Assembly (NCBI GenBank): GCA_016742275.1
Contig: JACVCD010000011.1
Span: 62,001-126,000, forward strand
Length of the DNA: 64,000 nt
Direction of reading: 5' to 3'
Source of the DNA: Gemmatimonadaceae bacterium
Lineage (GTDB): Bacteria > Gemmatimonadota > Gemmatimonadetes > Gemmatimonadales > Gemmatimonadaceae
Positions 45,591 through 54,021 of the stretch are shown here, piece by piece; position 1 is the first letter of the stretch; every line of letters begins with the position of its first letter. The position numbers and the translations under genes were made by a program. The notes beneath the pieces are model-generated. The model did not search any database. It had not been told where the DNA came from and saw only the letters and a program-made list of their open reading frames with translations.

Positions 45591-45611
45591 GCTAGCGGTG
45601 CAACAACGGTA

Positions 45612-46604
45612 TCAGCGCTTGGCCGCCGCGCGTCCCAATTCAACCGCCTTGAACCCCGGCTCGCCCCAACCAATCACGAACACGCTGAAGCCCTGCTTCA
45701 TGCGCATTTCGATATCGGCAGCACCGGCCGGATAGCCGCACGGCACGTTGAATTCCTTGCAGGCCGCCAGCACCGACTGAATGGCCGCTTCCCACGCCGC
45801 TTCGTCGAATTTGCGCGCGCCGCTTGCATCGGTCGTCGTGAACACGCCACGCAGCGTACCAGCGCCCGGGAAGAGCACACCCACACCCGGCACGGCCGCG
45901 ATCTCACGAATCTTGGACAGGCCTTCCTTGCTCTCCACGATCGTGAACGTCACCAGTTCACCCTTGGGATTGAGCGGCCACAGGTCGGCGCGCTGCTTGT
46001 ACTCGGCGGGCGTCATGCCCCAACGGGCCGGCGCCTGACCCACGTCATCACTGCGGGTGCCACCGTTCGACTTGAAGCGCAGCGCGGCGATACCCTTCTT
46101 GAGTTCATCCGCACTCAGCACGTCGACAAACACGATGCCGCTCACACCTTCATTGAGCTGCTTGCCGATGCGCGCCGTTGCCACCGCCGGATCCGGAGCG
46201 ATCTCGGGGGTCTTCACGAACACCGGGTGCGTAAAGCGCGGCGACTTGCCCTTCTGCAGCGAACCGCCGGCATCGATGGCCGCGGCAAATGGCTGAAACT
46301 GGGGGAAGGTCTGGTCGAAGTTGTACTCCATGGTGCCTTCGAACAGGTAGTCCGCCCGCTTGTAGGCCAGCGCCTCCTGAGCGAGCTGCGCCATGGTCTT
46401 GACCGAGTCAGGCGGCAGGGCAGGGGCGCCCGGGCGCGCCCGGCGGTTGGCCGGCGCATAGAGCCCGAACACCGGCTGCTTGGCAGCCAGCAGATCAATG
46501 ACAGGGTTGAGTCGTCCTGAAGCAGGGGCCTGTGCGTGTACAGGAGTGGTAGGCAGGGCAAGCGTTACGGCAGCACCAGCTGCCGCGATCCAGCGCTTTC
46601 GCAC
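45612..46604 (-). CDS. exported HpcH/HpaI aldolase-family protein
   Basis: Protein of 330 residues with a signal peptide (about 1-24, PVHAQ) placed in front of an HpcH/HpaI (citrate lyase beta-like) TIM barrel. The VTFTIVESKEGLSKI segment matches the family helix with the metal-binding glutamate. In the next motif the usual G-P-A-D-L, whose aspartate is the second metal ligand, reads FPGAGTLRG, with no aspartate at the aligned position. Export and this change make a classical aldolase role doubtful. The start is GTG 46604, preceded by GGAGG at short spacing. It is divergent from the DUF1592 operon. Confidence 0.8.
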   Translation of the reverse strand: MRKRWIAAAGAAVTLALPTTPVHAQAPASGRLNPVIDLLAAKQPVFGLYAPANRRARPGAPALPPDSVKTMAQLAQEALAYKRADYLFEGTMEYNFDQTFPQFQPFAAAIDAGGSLQKGKSPRFTHPVFVKTPEIAPDPAVATARIGKQLNEGVSGIVFVDVLSADELKKGIAALRFKSNGGTRSDDVGQAPARWGMTPAEYKQRADLWPLNPKGELVTFTIVESKEGLSKIREIAAVPGVGVLFPGAGTLRGVFTTTDASGARKFDEAAWEAAIQSVLAACKEFNVPCGYPAGAADIEMRMKQGFSVFVIGWGEPGFKAVELGRAAAKR

Positions 46605-46855
46605 GGGGCCTCCGAGGCGGGATGAGGAGGTGAAGAACGGTGGGGGAACAGCCGAGAACAGACGCGGACCGCGCCTATATGACCATCAACGTCCAAGAGG
46701 GCAAGTTCGCTGCTGGATAAGGAGTTTTACTGTCTTCGAGCACCTGAACGCTTTTAGATTGGTATACGTAATCTCAGTAGATTGTTTTCCCGGTGGTGCG
46801 ATCCCTCCTGCACCCCCGCGCCAGACCACACCCGCCTGAGCCTGGAGGTTCGGGA
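46605..46855. promoter_or_regulatory. divergent region aldolase / DUF1592 operon with AGATT half-sites
   Basis: The 251-bp gap contains an AT-rich stretch at 46755-46784 with TAGATTG twice (46755-46761 and 46778-46784) and, between them, AATCT (46770-46774), so AGATT and AATCT form an inverted pair around GTATAC. It looks like an operator placed about 70-100 bp before the operon ATG. The operon start has a good ribosome-binding site, GGAGG at 46843-46847. Confidence 0.4.
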
Positions 46856-49489
46856 ATGAAGTCGCTGGTTGCTGCTGGTTCCGGTTGTCTGGTCTTGCTC
46901 GCGGTAGCATCGCTCGATCGCCCCGATATGGCGACGACCGATGTGGCGCGTGGCACGCCCAACACCGCGATGCCGGCATCGTACGATCTTTCGTTTGTTG
47001 ACGGGCGCGTCTCTGCGACGCCGCCGCGGACGCCGGTGCGTCCAAGTCGTGGTGGTGGTCATCCGGTGCTGCACTCCAAGGCACCGACCACGGCCATGAC
47101 TTCTGCTGCGCTCGGTGAAGTCGTCAAGAAGTCCTGTGCCGGTTGCCACAGCGATCAGCGTCGCCAGGGCAATCTGTCGCTGCAGAACTTCGACCTCGCC
47201 ACCATCGGCCAGACGGCGCCGGAAGTGGCAGAAAAGATGATCAACAAGTTGCGCACTGGCATGATGCCGCCTCCGGGTCGCGCCAAGCCGGGTGGTGACA
47301 CACTCGATGTGCTGCTCAACACACTCGAGCGCACAATGGACGCACAGTTTGCCGCCAAGCCCAACGCGGGCTCACGCGCATTTCAGCGCCTGAATCGCGC
47401 CGAGTACGAGCGCGCGGTGCGTGATTTGTTGTCGATCGACGTGAAGGCCGGTACCTGGCTGCCACTCGACACCAAGAGCTCGAACTTCGACAACATCGCC
47501 GACGTGCAGTTGCCTTCGGCCACGGTGCTTGATTCCTATCTCGACGCCGCGAGCGAAATCAGCCGTCTTGCTGTTGGTGATCCGAAGGCCAGTGTCTCCA
47601 CCAGCACGTACAAGATCGCGCGACTCGCGTCGCAGCTTGAGCAGGTGGAGGGCGCACCGTCCGGCACGCGTGGCGGCACATCAGTGACGCACACGTTCCC
47701 CGCCGATGGTGAGTACGTGTTCACGGTCACGCTGCATGCCATTCCGACTGGTCAGTTGTTTGCGTCCACCGCGCCATTCGATGAAAAGATCGAAGTGTCC
47801 GTGAACGGCGAGCGTGTGGCGATCATGGATATCGATCGCGGCATGTCGCAGGCCGATCCGCAGGGCATGGAGATGCGCACCAAGCCGGTGCCAGTGAAGG
47901 CTGGCCCGAATCGCATCTCGGCCACGTTCATCCGCACGTTCGAAGGACCGGTGAACGACAACATCGTGCCGCTCGGTCACTCGATTGCCGATACGCAGAT
48001 CGGTGCGCAGGCCGGTATCACGGTGCAGGCGCACATGCAGAACTTTGCGGTGACCGGCCCGTACAACCCGACCGGTGTGTCGGATACGCCGAGCCGTCGT
48101 CGCATCTTCAGCTGCCGTCCGACGTCGGCGCTGGAAGCGCGTCCGTGCGCCGAGAAGATCATCGGCCGCCTTGGCACGCAGGCGTATCGTCGTCCGATGC
48201 AGGCGAACGATGTGAAGGCGCTCATGACGTTCTATGACGCCGGTTCGAAGGATGGTGGCTTCGAAGTGGGCATTCGCACGGCCATCGAAGCACTGCTGGC
48301 GAGCCCGCACTTCATCTTCCGCATCGAAGAAGTGCCGGCCACTGCCGCGGCCAAGGGTCGCGTTGCGGTTGCCGGACTCGATCTTGCTTCGCGTCTGTCG
48401 TTCTTCATCTGGGGCGCGCCGCCTGACTCGCAGCTCGTAGCCCTGGGCCGCAGCGGTCGTCTGCAGGACACCACGGTGCTGGTGCAGCAGACGCGTCGTC
48501 TGCTGGCCGACAAGCGCAGTGAAGCGCTGTCCACGCGCTTTGCCTCGCAGTGGTTGCGTCTCCAGGACGTCGAGCTGGTGCACCCCGATGCCAACCAGTA
48601 CCCCGACTTCCGTGAGCAGCTTGCGGATGACATGCGCCACGAGACGGAGTTGTTCTTCAACAACATCGTGCGTGAGAATCGCAGCATGCTCGATCTGTTC
48701 ACGGCGAACTACACGTTTGTGAACGAAGCGCTGGCGCAGCACTATGAAATTCCCGGCGTGGTTGGCCCGCAGTTCCGCAAGGTGAACTATCCTGCCGGCT
48801 CGCCGCGCAGCGGCATTCTCGGTCATGGCAGCGTGCTCACGTTGACGTCGCATGCCAATCGCACCTCGCCGGTGTTGCGTGGCAAGTGGGTCATGGAAGT
48901 GCTCATGGGCTCACCGCCGCCGCCGCCGCCGCCCGATGTGCCGGATCTCGAGAAGACCGGTGAAGCCAAGGAAGGACGTCTGCTGACCACGCGCGAGCGC
49001 ATGGAAATGCACCGCGCCGCTGCCACCTGCAAGTCGTGCCATCAGTTCATCGATCCCATCGGTCTCGCGCTCGACAACTTCGACGTGATGGGTCGCTGGC
49101 GTATCCGTGAAAACGGTGAAGCCCTCGATACGCGTGGTGACTTCTACGATGGCACCAAGGTGTCGAGCCCGTCCGAACTGCAGCAGGCACTGCTCAAGCG
49201 CCCGGTGCCGCTCATGCGCTCGTTCACGCAGAACCTGATGGCGTATGCACTGGGACGTCGTGTCGAGTTCTATGACGCGCCGACTGTCCGCAAGATCGAA
49301 GTTGCCGCTCGCGCCAACAATTACCGCATCAACGACTTCATCGTCGGTGTGGTGAAGAGCGACGCCTTCCGTTATCGCAGCATCGTGGCGCAGGGCCCCG
49401 CGGCCGCGCCCGCCAAGACAACCGCTCCGGGCCAGTCCAGTGGCGCGGCGCCCGCAACTAATTCCTCGGCTGGCAGCCGCGGACACTGA
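46856..49489 (+). CDS. exported DUF1592/1588/1587/1595/1585 cytochrome-like protein
   Basis: Protein of 877 residues, first of a three-gene operon. A signal peptide (about 1-25) is followed by a heme c site KKSCAGCHSDQ near residue 99 and then by the multi-domain arrangement known from planctomycetes and acidobacteria: DUF1587 (FQRLNRAEYERAVRDLL), DUF1595 (LGTQAYRRPM), DUF1592 (DLASRLSFFIWGAPPDSQL), DUF1588 (RSGILGHGSVLTLTSHANRT) with a second heme c motif CKSCHQFIDPIG, and DUF1585 (FTQNLMAYALGRRVEFYD). A run of nine prolines follows the DUF1588 start (VLMGSPPPPP). The family is thought to be involved in extracellular redox or polymer oxidation, but no function is proven. Confidence 0.9.
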   Translation: MKSLVAAGSGCLVLLAVASLDRPDMATTDVARGTPNTAMPASYDLSFVDGRVSATPPRTPVRPSRGGGHPVLHSKAPTTAMTSAALGEVVKKSCAGCHSDQRRQGNLSLQNFDLATIGQTAPEVAEKMINKLRTGMMPPPGRAKPGGDTLDVLLNTLERTMDAQFAAKPNAGSRAFQRLNRAEYERAVRDLLSIDVKAGTWLPLDTKSSNFDNIADVQLPSATVLDSYLDAASEISRLAVGDPKASVSTSTYKIARLASQLEQVEGAPSGTRGGTSVTHTFPADGEYVFTVTLHAIPTGQLFASTAPFDEKIEVSVNGERVAIMDIDRGMSQADPQGMEMRTKPVPVKAGPNRISATFIRTFEGPVNDNIVPLGHSIADTQIGAQAGITVQAHMQNFAVTGPYNPTGVSDTPSRRRIFSCRPTSALEARPCAEKIIGRLGTQAYRRPMQANDVKALMTFYDAGSKDGGFEVGIRTAIEALLASPHFIFRIEEVPATAAAKGRVAVAGLDLASRLSFFIWGAPPDSQLVALGRSGRLQDTTVLVQQTRRLLADKRSEALSTRFASQWLRLQDVELVHPDANQYPDFREQLADDMRHETELFFNNIVRENRSMLDLFTANYTFVNEALAQHYEIPGVVGPQFRKVNYPAGSPRSGILGHGSVLTLTSHANRTSPVLRGKWVMEVLMGSPPPPPPPDVPDLEKTGEAKEGRLLTTRERMEMHRAAATCKSCHQFIDPIGLALDNFDVMGRWRIRENGEALDTRGDFYDGTKVSSPSELQQALLKRPVPLMRSFTQNLMAYALGRRVEFYDAPTVRKIEVAARANNYRINDFIVGVVKSDAFRYRSIVAQGPAAAPAKTTAPGQSSGAAPATNSSAGSRGH

Positions 49490-49520
49490 CCACCGCTCGA
49501 CCAACACAGGAGACCAGTCC

Positions 49521-50915
49521 ATGTATTTCTTGAGCGGAAAGGCGATGCCCCGTCGCCAGTTCCTGCAGGGCATGAGCGCCACGATTGCGCTGCCGTACCT
49601 CGATGCGATGATCCCGGTGGGTCGTCGTGGCGGCCCGTTCGATGCCAAGCAGGCGCCGCGTCTCGTGGCCATCGAAATGGTGCACGGTGCAGCCGGCTGT
49701 AACGAGTGGGGTGCGAAGAACCACCTGTGGGCGCCTTCGGCCACGGGCAAGCAGTTCGATCTGGCGCCGACCGCGCTCAACTCGCTCGATGCCTATCGTG
49801 ATTACCTCACGATCATCAGCAACACCGACGTGCGCGAAGCGGAGCCCACCTCGCCGAATGAAATCGGCGGTGACCATTTCCGTTCCAGCGCCGTGTTTCT
49901 CACGCACATGCATCCGAAGCAGACGGAAGGTTCGGATGTGAAGGTCGGCACGTCGCTCGACCAGATGTATGCGCAGAAGTTCGGTCAGGAAACGCCGATC
50001 CCGTCGATGCAGCTCTGCATCGAGAACGTGGACCAGGCCGGTGGTTGTGCGTATGGTTATGCCTGCGTGTACACCGACTCCATCAGCTGGGCGTCGCCGA
50101 ACGAGCCGCTTCCCGTCATCCGCGATCCGCGCGTGGCGTTCGAGAAGCTGTTCGGTGTCGGTGGCACGAGCGCCGAGCGCGCCGAACGTCGTCGCACGCG
50201 CCGCAGCATCCTCGACTTCGTGTCGGGTGAAATGTCATCGCTCGCGGCCGCGCTTGGACCGGAAGACAAGATCCGTCTCGATCGCTACATGACGGACATC
50301 CGTGAAGTCGAGCGTCGTATTCAGCGCGTCGAAGCGCGCAACATGAGCGGTGAAGTGCGCGAGTTGCCGGAAGCGCCGGCTGGCGTGCCCGACTCGTTCG
50401 CCGAACACGTCAAGCTGATGTTCGACATTCAGGCGCTCGCGTTTGCGGCCGACATCACGCGTGTGTTCAGCTTCAAGATGGGTCGCGACGGCTCAAGCCG
50501 CACGTATCCGGAAAGCGGCACCGACAAGCCGTTCCACCCGGCTTCGCACCACGGCGGCACGGAGCGTGGCGTGAAGGACTTCCAGATGATCAACAAGTAC
50601 CACGTGTCGATGCTGCCGTACTTCCTCGACAAGCTCAAGAGCATCCAGGAAGGCGAGTCGAACATGCTGGACAAGACGATGATCATCTACGGCTCGCCGA
50701 TGGGTGACTCGAACTTGCACAACCATCGCCGTTGCCCGCTGATCGTGATGGGCAAGGCGGAGAATCGCCTCGCCGGCAACCTGCACATCAAGGCGGCCGA
50801 TGGTACGCCGATGGCGAACGCGATGCTGAGCATGATGCACACGCTCGGCATGGAGAACATGACGTCCTTCGGCGACAGCAACGGTGTTCTCAACCTCAAT
50901 TCCGCCAATGCCTGA
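49521..50915 (+). CDS. DUF1552 family protein with Tat-like leader
   Basis: Protein of 464 residues. The N terminus PRRQFLQGMSATIALPYLD is a twin-arginine-type leader. The rest is the DUF1552 pattern: VAIEMVHGAAGCNEWGAKNH, GGDHFRSSAVFLTHMHPK, LDQMYAQKFG, a long helical region (RYMTDIREVERRIQ) and the C-terminal IYGSPMGDSNLHNHRRCPLI, which resembles alkaline-phosphatase or sulfatase-like DUF1501 folds. DUF1552 genes almost always accompany DUF1592 genes, as here (31-bp gap). ATG 49521 has GGAG upstream. Its stop overlaps the ankyrin gene start. Biochemical activity unknown. Confidence 0.9.
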   Translation: MYFLSGKAMPRRQFLQGMSATIALPYLDAMIPVGRRGGPFDAKQAPRLVAIEMVHGAAGCNEWGAKNHLWAPSATGKQFDLAPTALNSLDAYRDYLTIISNTDVREAEPTSPNEIGGDHFRSSAVFLTHMHPKQTEGSDVKVGTSLDQMYAQKFGQETPIPSMQLCIENVDQAGGCAYGYACVYTDSISWASPNEPLPVIRDPRVAFEKLFGVGGTSAERAERRRTRRSILDFVSGEMSSLAAALGPEDKIRLDRYMTDIREVERRIQRVEARNMSGEVRELPEAPAGVPDSFAEHVKLMFDIQALAFAADITRVFSFKMGRDGSSRTYPESGTDKPFHPASHHGGTERGVKDFQMINKYHVSMLPYFLDKLKSIQEGESNMLDKTMIIYGSPMGDSNLHNHRRCPLIVMGKAENRLAGNLHIKAADGTPMANAMLSMMHTLGMENMTSFGDSNGVLNLNSANA

Positions 50916-52929
50916 TCGCACGGCACTTCCGAAGGGGACTATCCCCAAACGGGTGCGCGCGAACCTTGGTTCGCGCCGCCCGGCGCGTGTCGCCCTCGGT
51001 ATCGTGGCCTGTGCGGCCACGCTGCTGCTGGGTGCGGCGCGTTTCAATCCGGCTGAATCACCGGTAGCTGATGCGGTGATGCGCGGTGACACCTCGCAGG
51101 TAAGGCTGCTGATCAAGGCCGGCAACGATGTGAACGCGTCGCAGGCGGACGGCATGACGGCGCTGCATTGGGCAGCGCGTCGTGGCGATCTGTCGTCGGC
51201 GCAGGTACTCATCTACGCGGGTGCGCGTGTCGATGCGGTCACACGCAACGGCAACTACACGCCACTGCATCTGGCCGCGCGTGAAGGTCGTGCGGCCGTT
51301 GTGAAGGCGTTGCTCGCGAGCGGTGCGAATCCGTTGGCTGAGACGAACACGGGCGGTGCAACGGCGTTGCACTTCGCTGCGGGCTACGGCGATGCGCCGA
51401 CGATCTCGGCGTTGCTCGATGCCAAGACCCCAGTGGATGTGCGTGAGACGGCGTGGGGACAGACGCCGCTCATGTGGGCGGCGGCGTATGGGCGTCTCGA
51501 TGCCATCGATGTGTTGCTCAAGCGTGGTGCCGGCATCGAAGCCGCATCGCGTATCGAGGACATCCCGAAGCAGGAGCGTGAAATTCGCACGCTGCTGACG
51601 GCACGTGCACGTCGTGTAGCGGCGCTCAAGGCTGCTGAAGGTGGACCAGCGGCACCTGCGGGGCCGGGTGGTGGATTTGGGGCAGGGGCGGCACCAGCGG
51701 CACCTGCAGCACAGCAAACTGCGGCAGCACCGACGGCGGCAGCGCCGAACGCGGCAGCACCGAGTGCGGGAGCACAGGGAGCGGGACGTGGTGCACAAGC
51801 GGCTGCTACGGCTGCGGCTCCAGCTGGTCGCGGTGCAGCTCCGGCAGCCGGTGCACCTGGCGCACCGGGTGGTCGTGCAGCCGGTGATTCGGCGCGTCCG
51901 GCGACTGGCTTCCAGCAGCGCGGCCCGTCGTACGGCGAACTGATTGGCAACAAGGGCGGTCTGACACCGTTGCTGTTCGCCATTCGCGAAGGCCATGATG
52001 GCGCGGTGGCGAAGCTGCTCGCTGCTGGTGCCAACGTGAACCATGTGAGCGAGGGCGATCATACGAGCCCGCTGCTCATGGCATTGATCAATGGCCGTTT
52101 CGATATGGCCAACGGTCTGATGGACAAGGGCGCTGATGTGAAGTTGGCAAACGATGCCAATGCCACACCGCTCTACGCCGTCATCAACACGCAGTGGGCA
52201 CCCAAGTCGCTCTATCCGCAGCCCACGGCGCAGTACCAGCAGAAGGTCACACACCTCGAGCTCATGGAGCGCATGCTCAAGGCCGGGGCGGACCCGAACG
52301 TGCGACTGTCGAAGCACCTGTGGTTCATGTCGTACAATTTCGATCTGCTGGGTGTGAACACGGTTGGTGCCACTGCGTTCTGGCGTGCCGCGTACGGACT
52401 TGATGTACCGGCCATGAAGCTGCTGGTGCAGTACAAGGCCGATCCCACCATCCCGACCATCAAGCCGATCGGCCGCCTGCCTGGCGAAGATGGACCGGAA
52501 GAAGGCGCGACCGGTGGCGCGGATCCGAGCGGCCTGCCGCCGGTTCCTGACAATGGTCCAGGCGTGTATCCCATCCATGCGGCTTCCGGTGTTGGATACG
52601 GTGAAGGCTTTGCCGCCAACTCGCACCGTCATGCACCGGATGCATGGATCCCAGCGGTCAAGTATCTGATCGAAACGATCGGTGCCGATCCCAACTCGCG
52701 TGACTTCAACGGTTACAACCCGTTGCACCATGCGGCCGCGCGCGGTGACAACGAGTTGATCGAATACCTCATGACCAAGGGCACCGATGTGAAGGCGATT
52801 TCGCGTCGCGGGCAGACCACGGCCGATATGGCCAACGGTCCGGTGCAGCGCATTCCGCCCTTCATCGAAACGGTGGACCTGCTGGTCAAGCTCGGGTCGA
52901 AGAACAGCAACAAGTGCAAATCTTGCTGA
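50908..52929 (+). CDS. exported ankyrin-repeat protein
   Basis: Protein of 673 residues, third gene of the operon; its ATG overlaps the DUF1552 stop by eight bases. The N terminus has a membrane anchor or signal segment (about 22-45, GIVACAATLLLGAARF). Ankyrin repeats of about 33 residues fill the rest (DGMTALHWAARRGDLSSAQVL, NYTPLHLAAREGRAAVVKAL, NPLHHAAARGDNELIEYL), interrupted by an 80-residue low-complexity Ala/Pro/Gly linker (about 238-330). It ends KCKSC, two cysteines that could form a disulfide or be lipid-like anchors. It probably provides a protein-binding platform for its operon partners in the periplasm. Confidence 0.88.
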   Translation: MPDRTALPKGTIPKRVRANLGSRRPARVALGIVACAATLLLGAARFNPAESPVADAVMRGDTSQVRLLIKAGNDVNASQADGMTALHWAARRGDLSSAQVLIYAGARVDAVTRNGNYTPLHLAAREGRAAVVKALLASGANPLAETNTGGATALHFAAGYGDAPTISALLDAKTPVDVRETAWGQTPLMWAAAYGRLDAIDVLLKRGAGIEAASRIEDIPKQEREIRTLLTARARRVAALKAAEGGPAAPAGPGGGFGAGAAPAAPAAQQTAAAPTAAAPNAAAPSAGAQGAGRGAQAAATAAAPAGRGAAPAAGAPGAPGGRAAGDSARPATGFQQRGPSYGELIGNKGGLTPLLFAIREGHDGAVAKLLAAGANVNHVSEGDHTSPLLMALINGRFDMANGLMDKGADVKLANDANATPLYAVINTQWAPKSLYPQPTAQYQQKVTHLELMERMLKAGADPNVRLSKHLWFMSYNFDLLGVNTVGATAFWRAAYGLDVPAMKLLVQYKADPTIPTIKPIGRLPGEDGPEEGATGGADPSGLPPVPDNGPGVYPIHAASGVGYGEGFAANSHRHAPDAWIPAVKYLIETIGADPNSRDFNGYNPLHHAAARGDNELIEYLMTKGTDVKAISRRGQTTADMANGPVQRIPPFIETVDLLVKLGSKNSNKCKSC

Positions 52930-52935
52930 GTTTGT

Positions 52936-52970
52936 GAGCCGCAGAGTGGCTGGCCGCGGCTCTTACTTGG
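52936..52970 (+). terminator. terminator after ankyrin gene
   Basis: GAGCCGC (52936-52942) pairs with GCGGCTC (52956-52962) and is followed by TTACTTGGTTT. It lies seven bases behind the stop codon. The first bases of element D overlap its T-rich tail. Confidence 0.6.
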
Positions 52971-53087
52971 TTTGAACTGCTCACGCAGAGAAAAAGAGAA
53001 CGCGGAGTCGCAGAGAACTGCAATCCAGTTGGATTTGCTTCTCTGCGACTCCGCGTTCTCTTTTTCTCTGCGTGAGCAGTTTGGACC
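52969..53087. repeat. inverted-repeat element D (GGTTTGAAC...GCAGAG family)
   Basis: Arms 52969-53017 and 53039-53087 pair at 46 of 49 positions, including 43 uninterrupted base pairs; the 21-base centre contains a further imperfect AATCCA/TGGATT stem. The only mismatches are near the outer ends. Outer sequences match those of element C (GGTTTGAACTGC, CACGCAGAG), but the inner sequence differs. The word GCAGAG or GCGGAG occurs three times in each arm. Located between convergent ankyrin and FmdB genes; a further CCTCTGCGTCTCTG copy follows at 53094. Confidence 0.9.
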
Positions 53088-53109
53088 GACTCGCCTCTGC
53101 GTCTCTGAT

Positions 53110-53355
53110 TTAATCGTCGTGATTCAACTCATACTGCCTTTGCGTGTACTCACGCTCCGCGCCTTGTATCTTGTCACGACGCTTGGCCGCCGCCATCGCC
53201 TGACCATGTGTGGATGACGTCTTGATGGCCGGCAGCGTCAACTGCTTCTCCAGCGCCTCACTCCCACACGCAGGACAGGCGGGAACCTGACTGCCGCGCA
53301 CCAGTACTTCAAAAGTGTGCTGACAGGACGTGCAGACGAAGTCGAATATCGGCAT
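53110..53355 (-). CDS. FmdB-type zinc-ribbon protein
   Basis: Small protein of 81 residues. It begins MPIFDFVCTSCQHTFEVLV and has a second pair CPACGSEALEKQ, giving the four-cysteine zinc ribbon of the FmdB/YhaP-like regulatory family. The remaining half is a basic, polar helix (QAMAAAKRRDKIQGAER). The gene is alone on the minus strand with a GGAG-like element upstream and is divergent from ridA with a 56-bp gap. The role of the family is not established. Confidence 0.85.
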   Translation of the reverse strand: MPIFDFVCTSCQHTFEVLVRGSQVPACPACGSEALEKQLTLPAIKTSSTHGQAMAAAKRRDKIQGAEREYTQRQYELNHDD

Positions 53356-53411
53356 ATTGGCCGTCTCCTGTTGAATTCCCTGAACCTATCGTCCTGGACT
53401 GGAGGAAAGCG

Positions 53412-53882
53412 ATGCTTCTTACGCGACGTTCCCCCCGAACGCTGCTCTCTCTTGCTGCTACCCTGTGTGCTGCCCTGACGGCCACGGCCTCGGAGGCTTC
53501 GGCACAGGCCGCGGCACAGCGCCAGGTGGTCGTTGGCGAAGGGCAGCGTGTCAGTGCTACGCTCTCCCCCGGTATCCGCGTTGGCAATATGCTGTTTGCC
53601 TCGGGTCAGCTGGGGACAAGCCCCACGGACACGACAATTGCCGGTCAGACGCAACGGTCGCTCGAGAACACGGAGAAAGTCTTCAAGGCGGCCGGCACCA
53701 CGCTGGCCAACGCCGTGAAGTGCACGGTCTTCCTGACCGATGTGAAAGACTTCCGCGCCATGAACGAAGCCTACGCGAAGTTCTTCCCCACCAACCCGCC
53801 GGCGCGATCCACGGTGGTTGTGGCGGCGCTGGTGGTGCCGAATGCGAAGGTGGAGATCGAGTGTCAGGGGCTTATTCCCTGA
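53412..53882 (+). CDS. exported RidA-family protein
   Basis: Protein of 156 residues: a signal peptide (about 1-31, EASAQA) followed by a complete RidA/YjgF domain (about 40-156). The conserved FASGQLGTSP, VFKAAGTTLANAVKCTVFLTD and NPPARSTVVVAALV segments are present; the arginine in PPARS is the residue that holds the imine substrate in RidA, and the last glutamate in VEIECQG is kept. Cytoplasmic RidA hydrolyses reactive 2-aminoacrylate-type imines; an exported version would act on periplasmic imines, perhaps from flavoprotein amine oxidases. Start ATG 53412 gives a standard signal peptide. Confidence 0.87.
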   Translation: MLLTRRSPRTLLSLAATLCAALTATASEASAQAAAQRQVVVGEGQRVSATLSPGIRVGNMLFASGQLGTSPTDTTIAGQTQRSLENTEKVFKAAGTTLANAVKCTVFLTDVKDFRAMNEAYAKFFPTNPPARSTVVVAALVVPNAKVEIECQGLIP

Positions 53883-53898
53883 ACTGAACGGTAAACAG

Positions 53899-54012
53899 CG
53901 GAAGCCAAACGGGCGGAAGCGAGTTGACGGAAGCAAGAGAGCGGAAGCGAGGAGTCGACCCCTCGCTTCCGCTCTTTCGCTTCCGACCCTCTGCTTCCGC
54001 TTCAGGCTGCCG
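53899..54012. repeat. inverted-repeat element E (GCTTCCG, 14-bp period)
   Basis: The gap between ridA and the NHL gene is an inverted repeat in which the heptamer CGGAAGC recurs at 53899, 53914, 53928 and 53942 (spacing 15, 14, 14) and its complement GCTTCCG at 53965, 53979 and 53993, with a degenerate copy at 54006. The inner part (GCGGAAGCGAG / CTCGCTTCCGC, 53941-53951 with 53962-53972) pairs perfectly. Outermost AAACAGCGG pairs with CCGCTGTTT. A related one-sided block lies at 57194. Confidence 0.85.
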
Positions 54013-54021
54013 CTGTTTGCT

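Noticed and set aside
51058-52731. 557-codon minus-strand open frame
   Set aside because: Antisense to the ankyrin gene; composed largely of Arg/Cys/Ser runs opposite the Ala/Pro linker.
53899-54012. CRISPR array
   Set aside because: The repeated unit is 7-9 bp with a 14-bp period and inverted partners; there are no 25-40 bp direct repeats with unique spacers and no cas genes.
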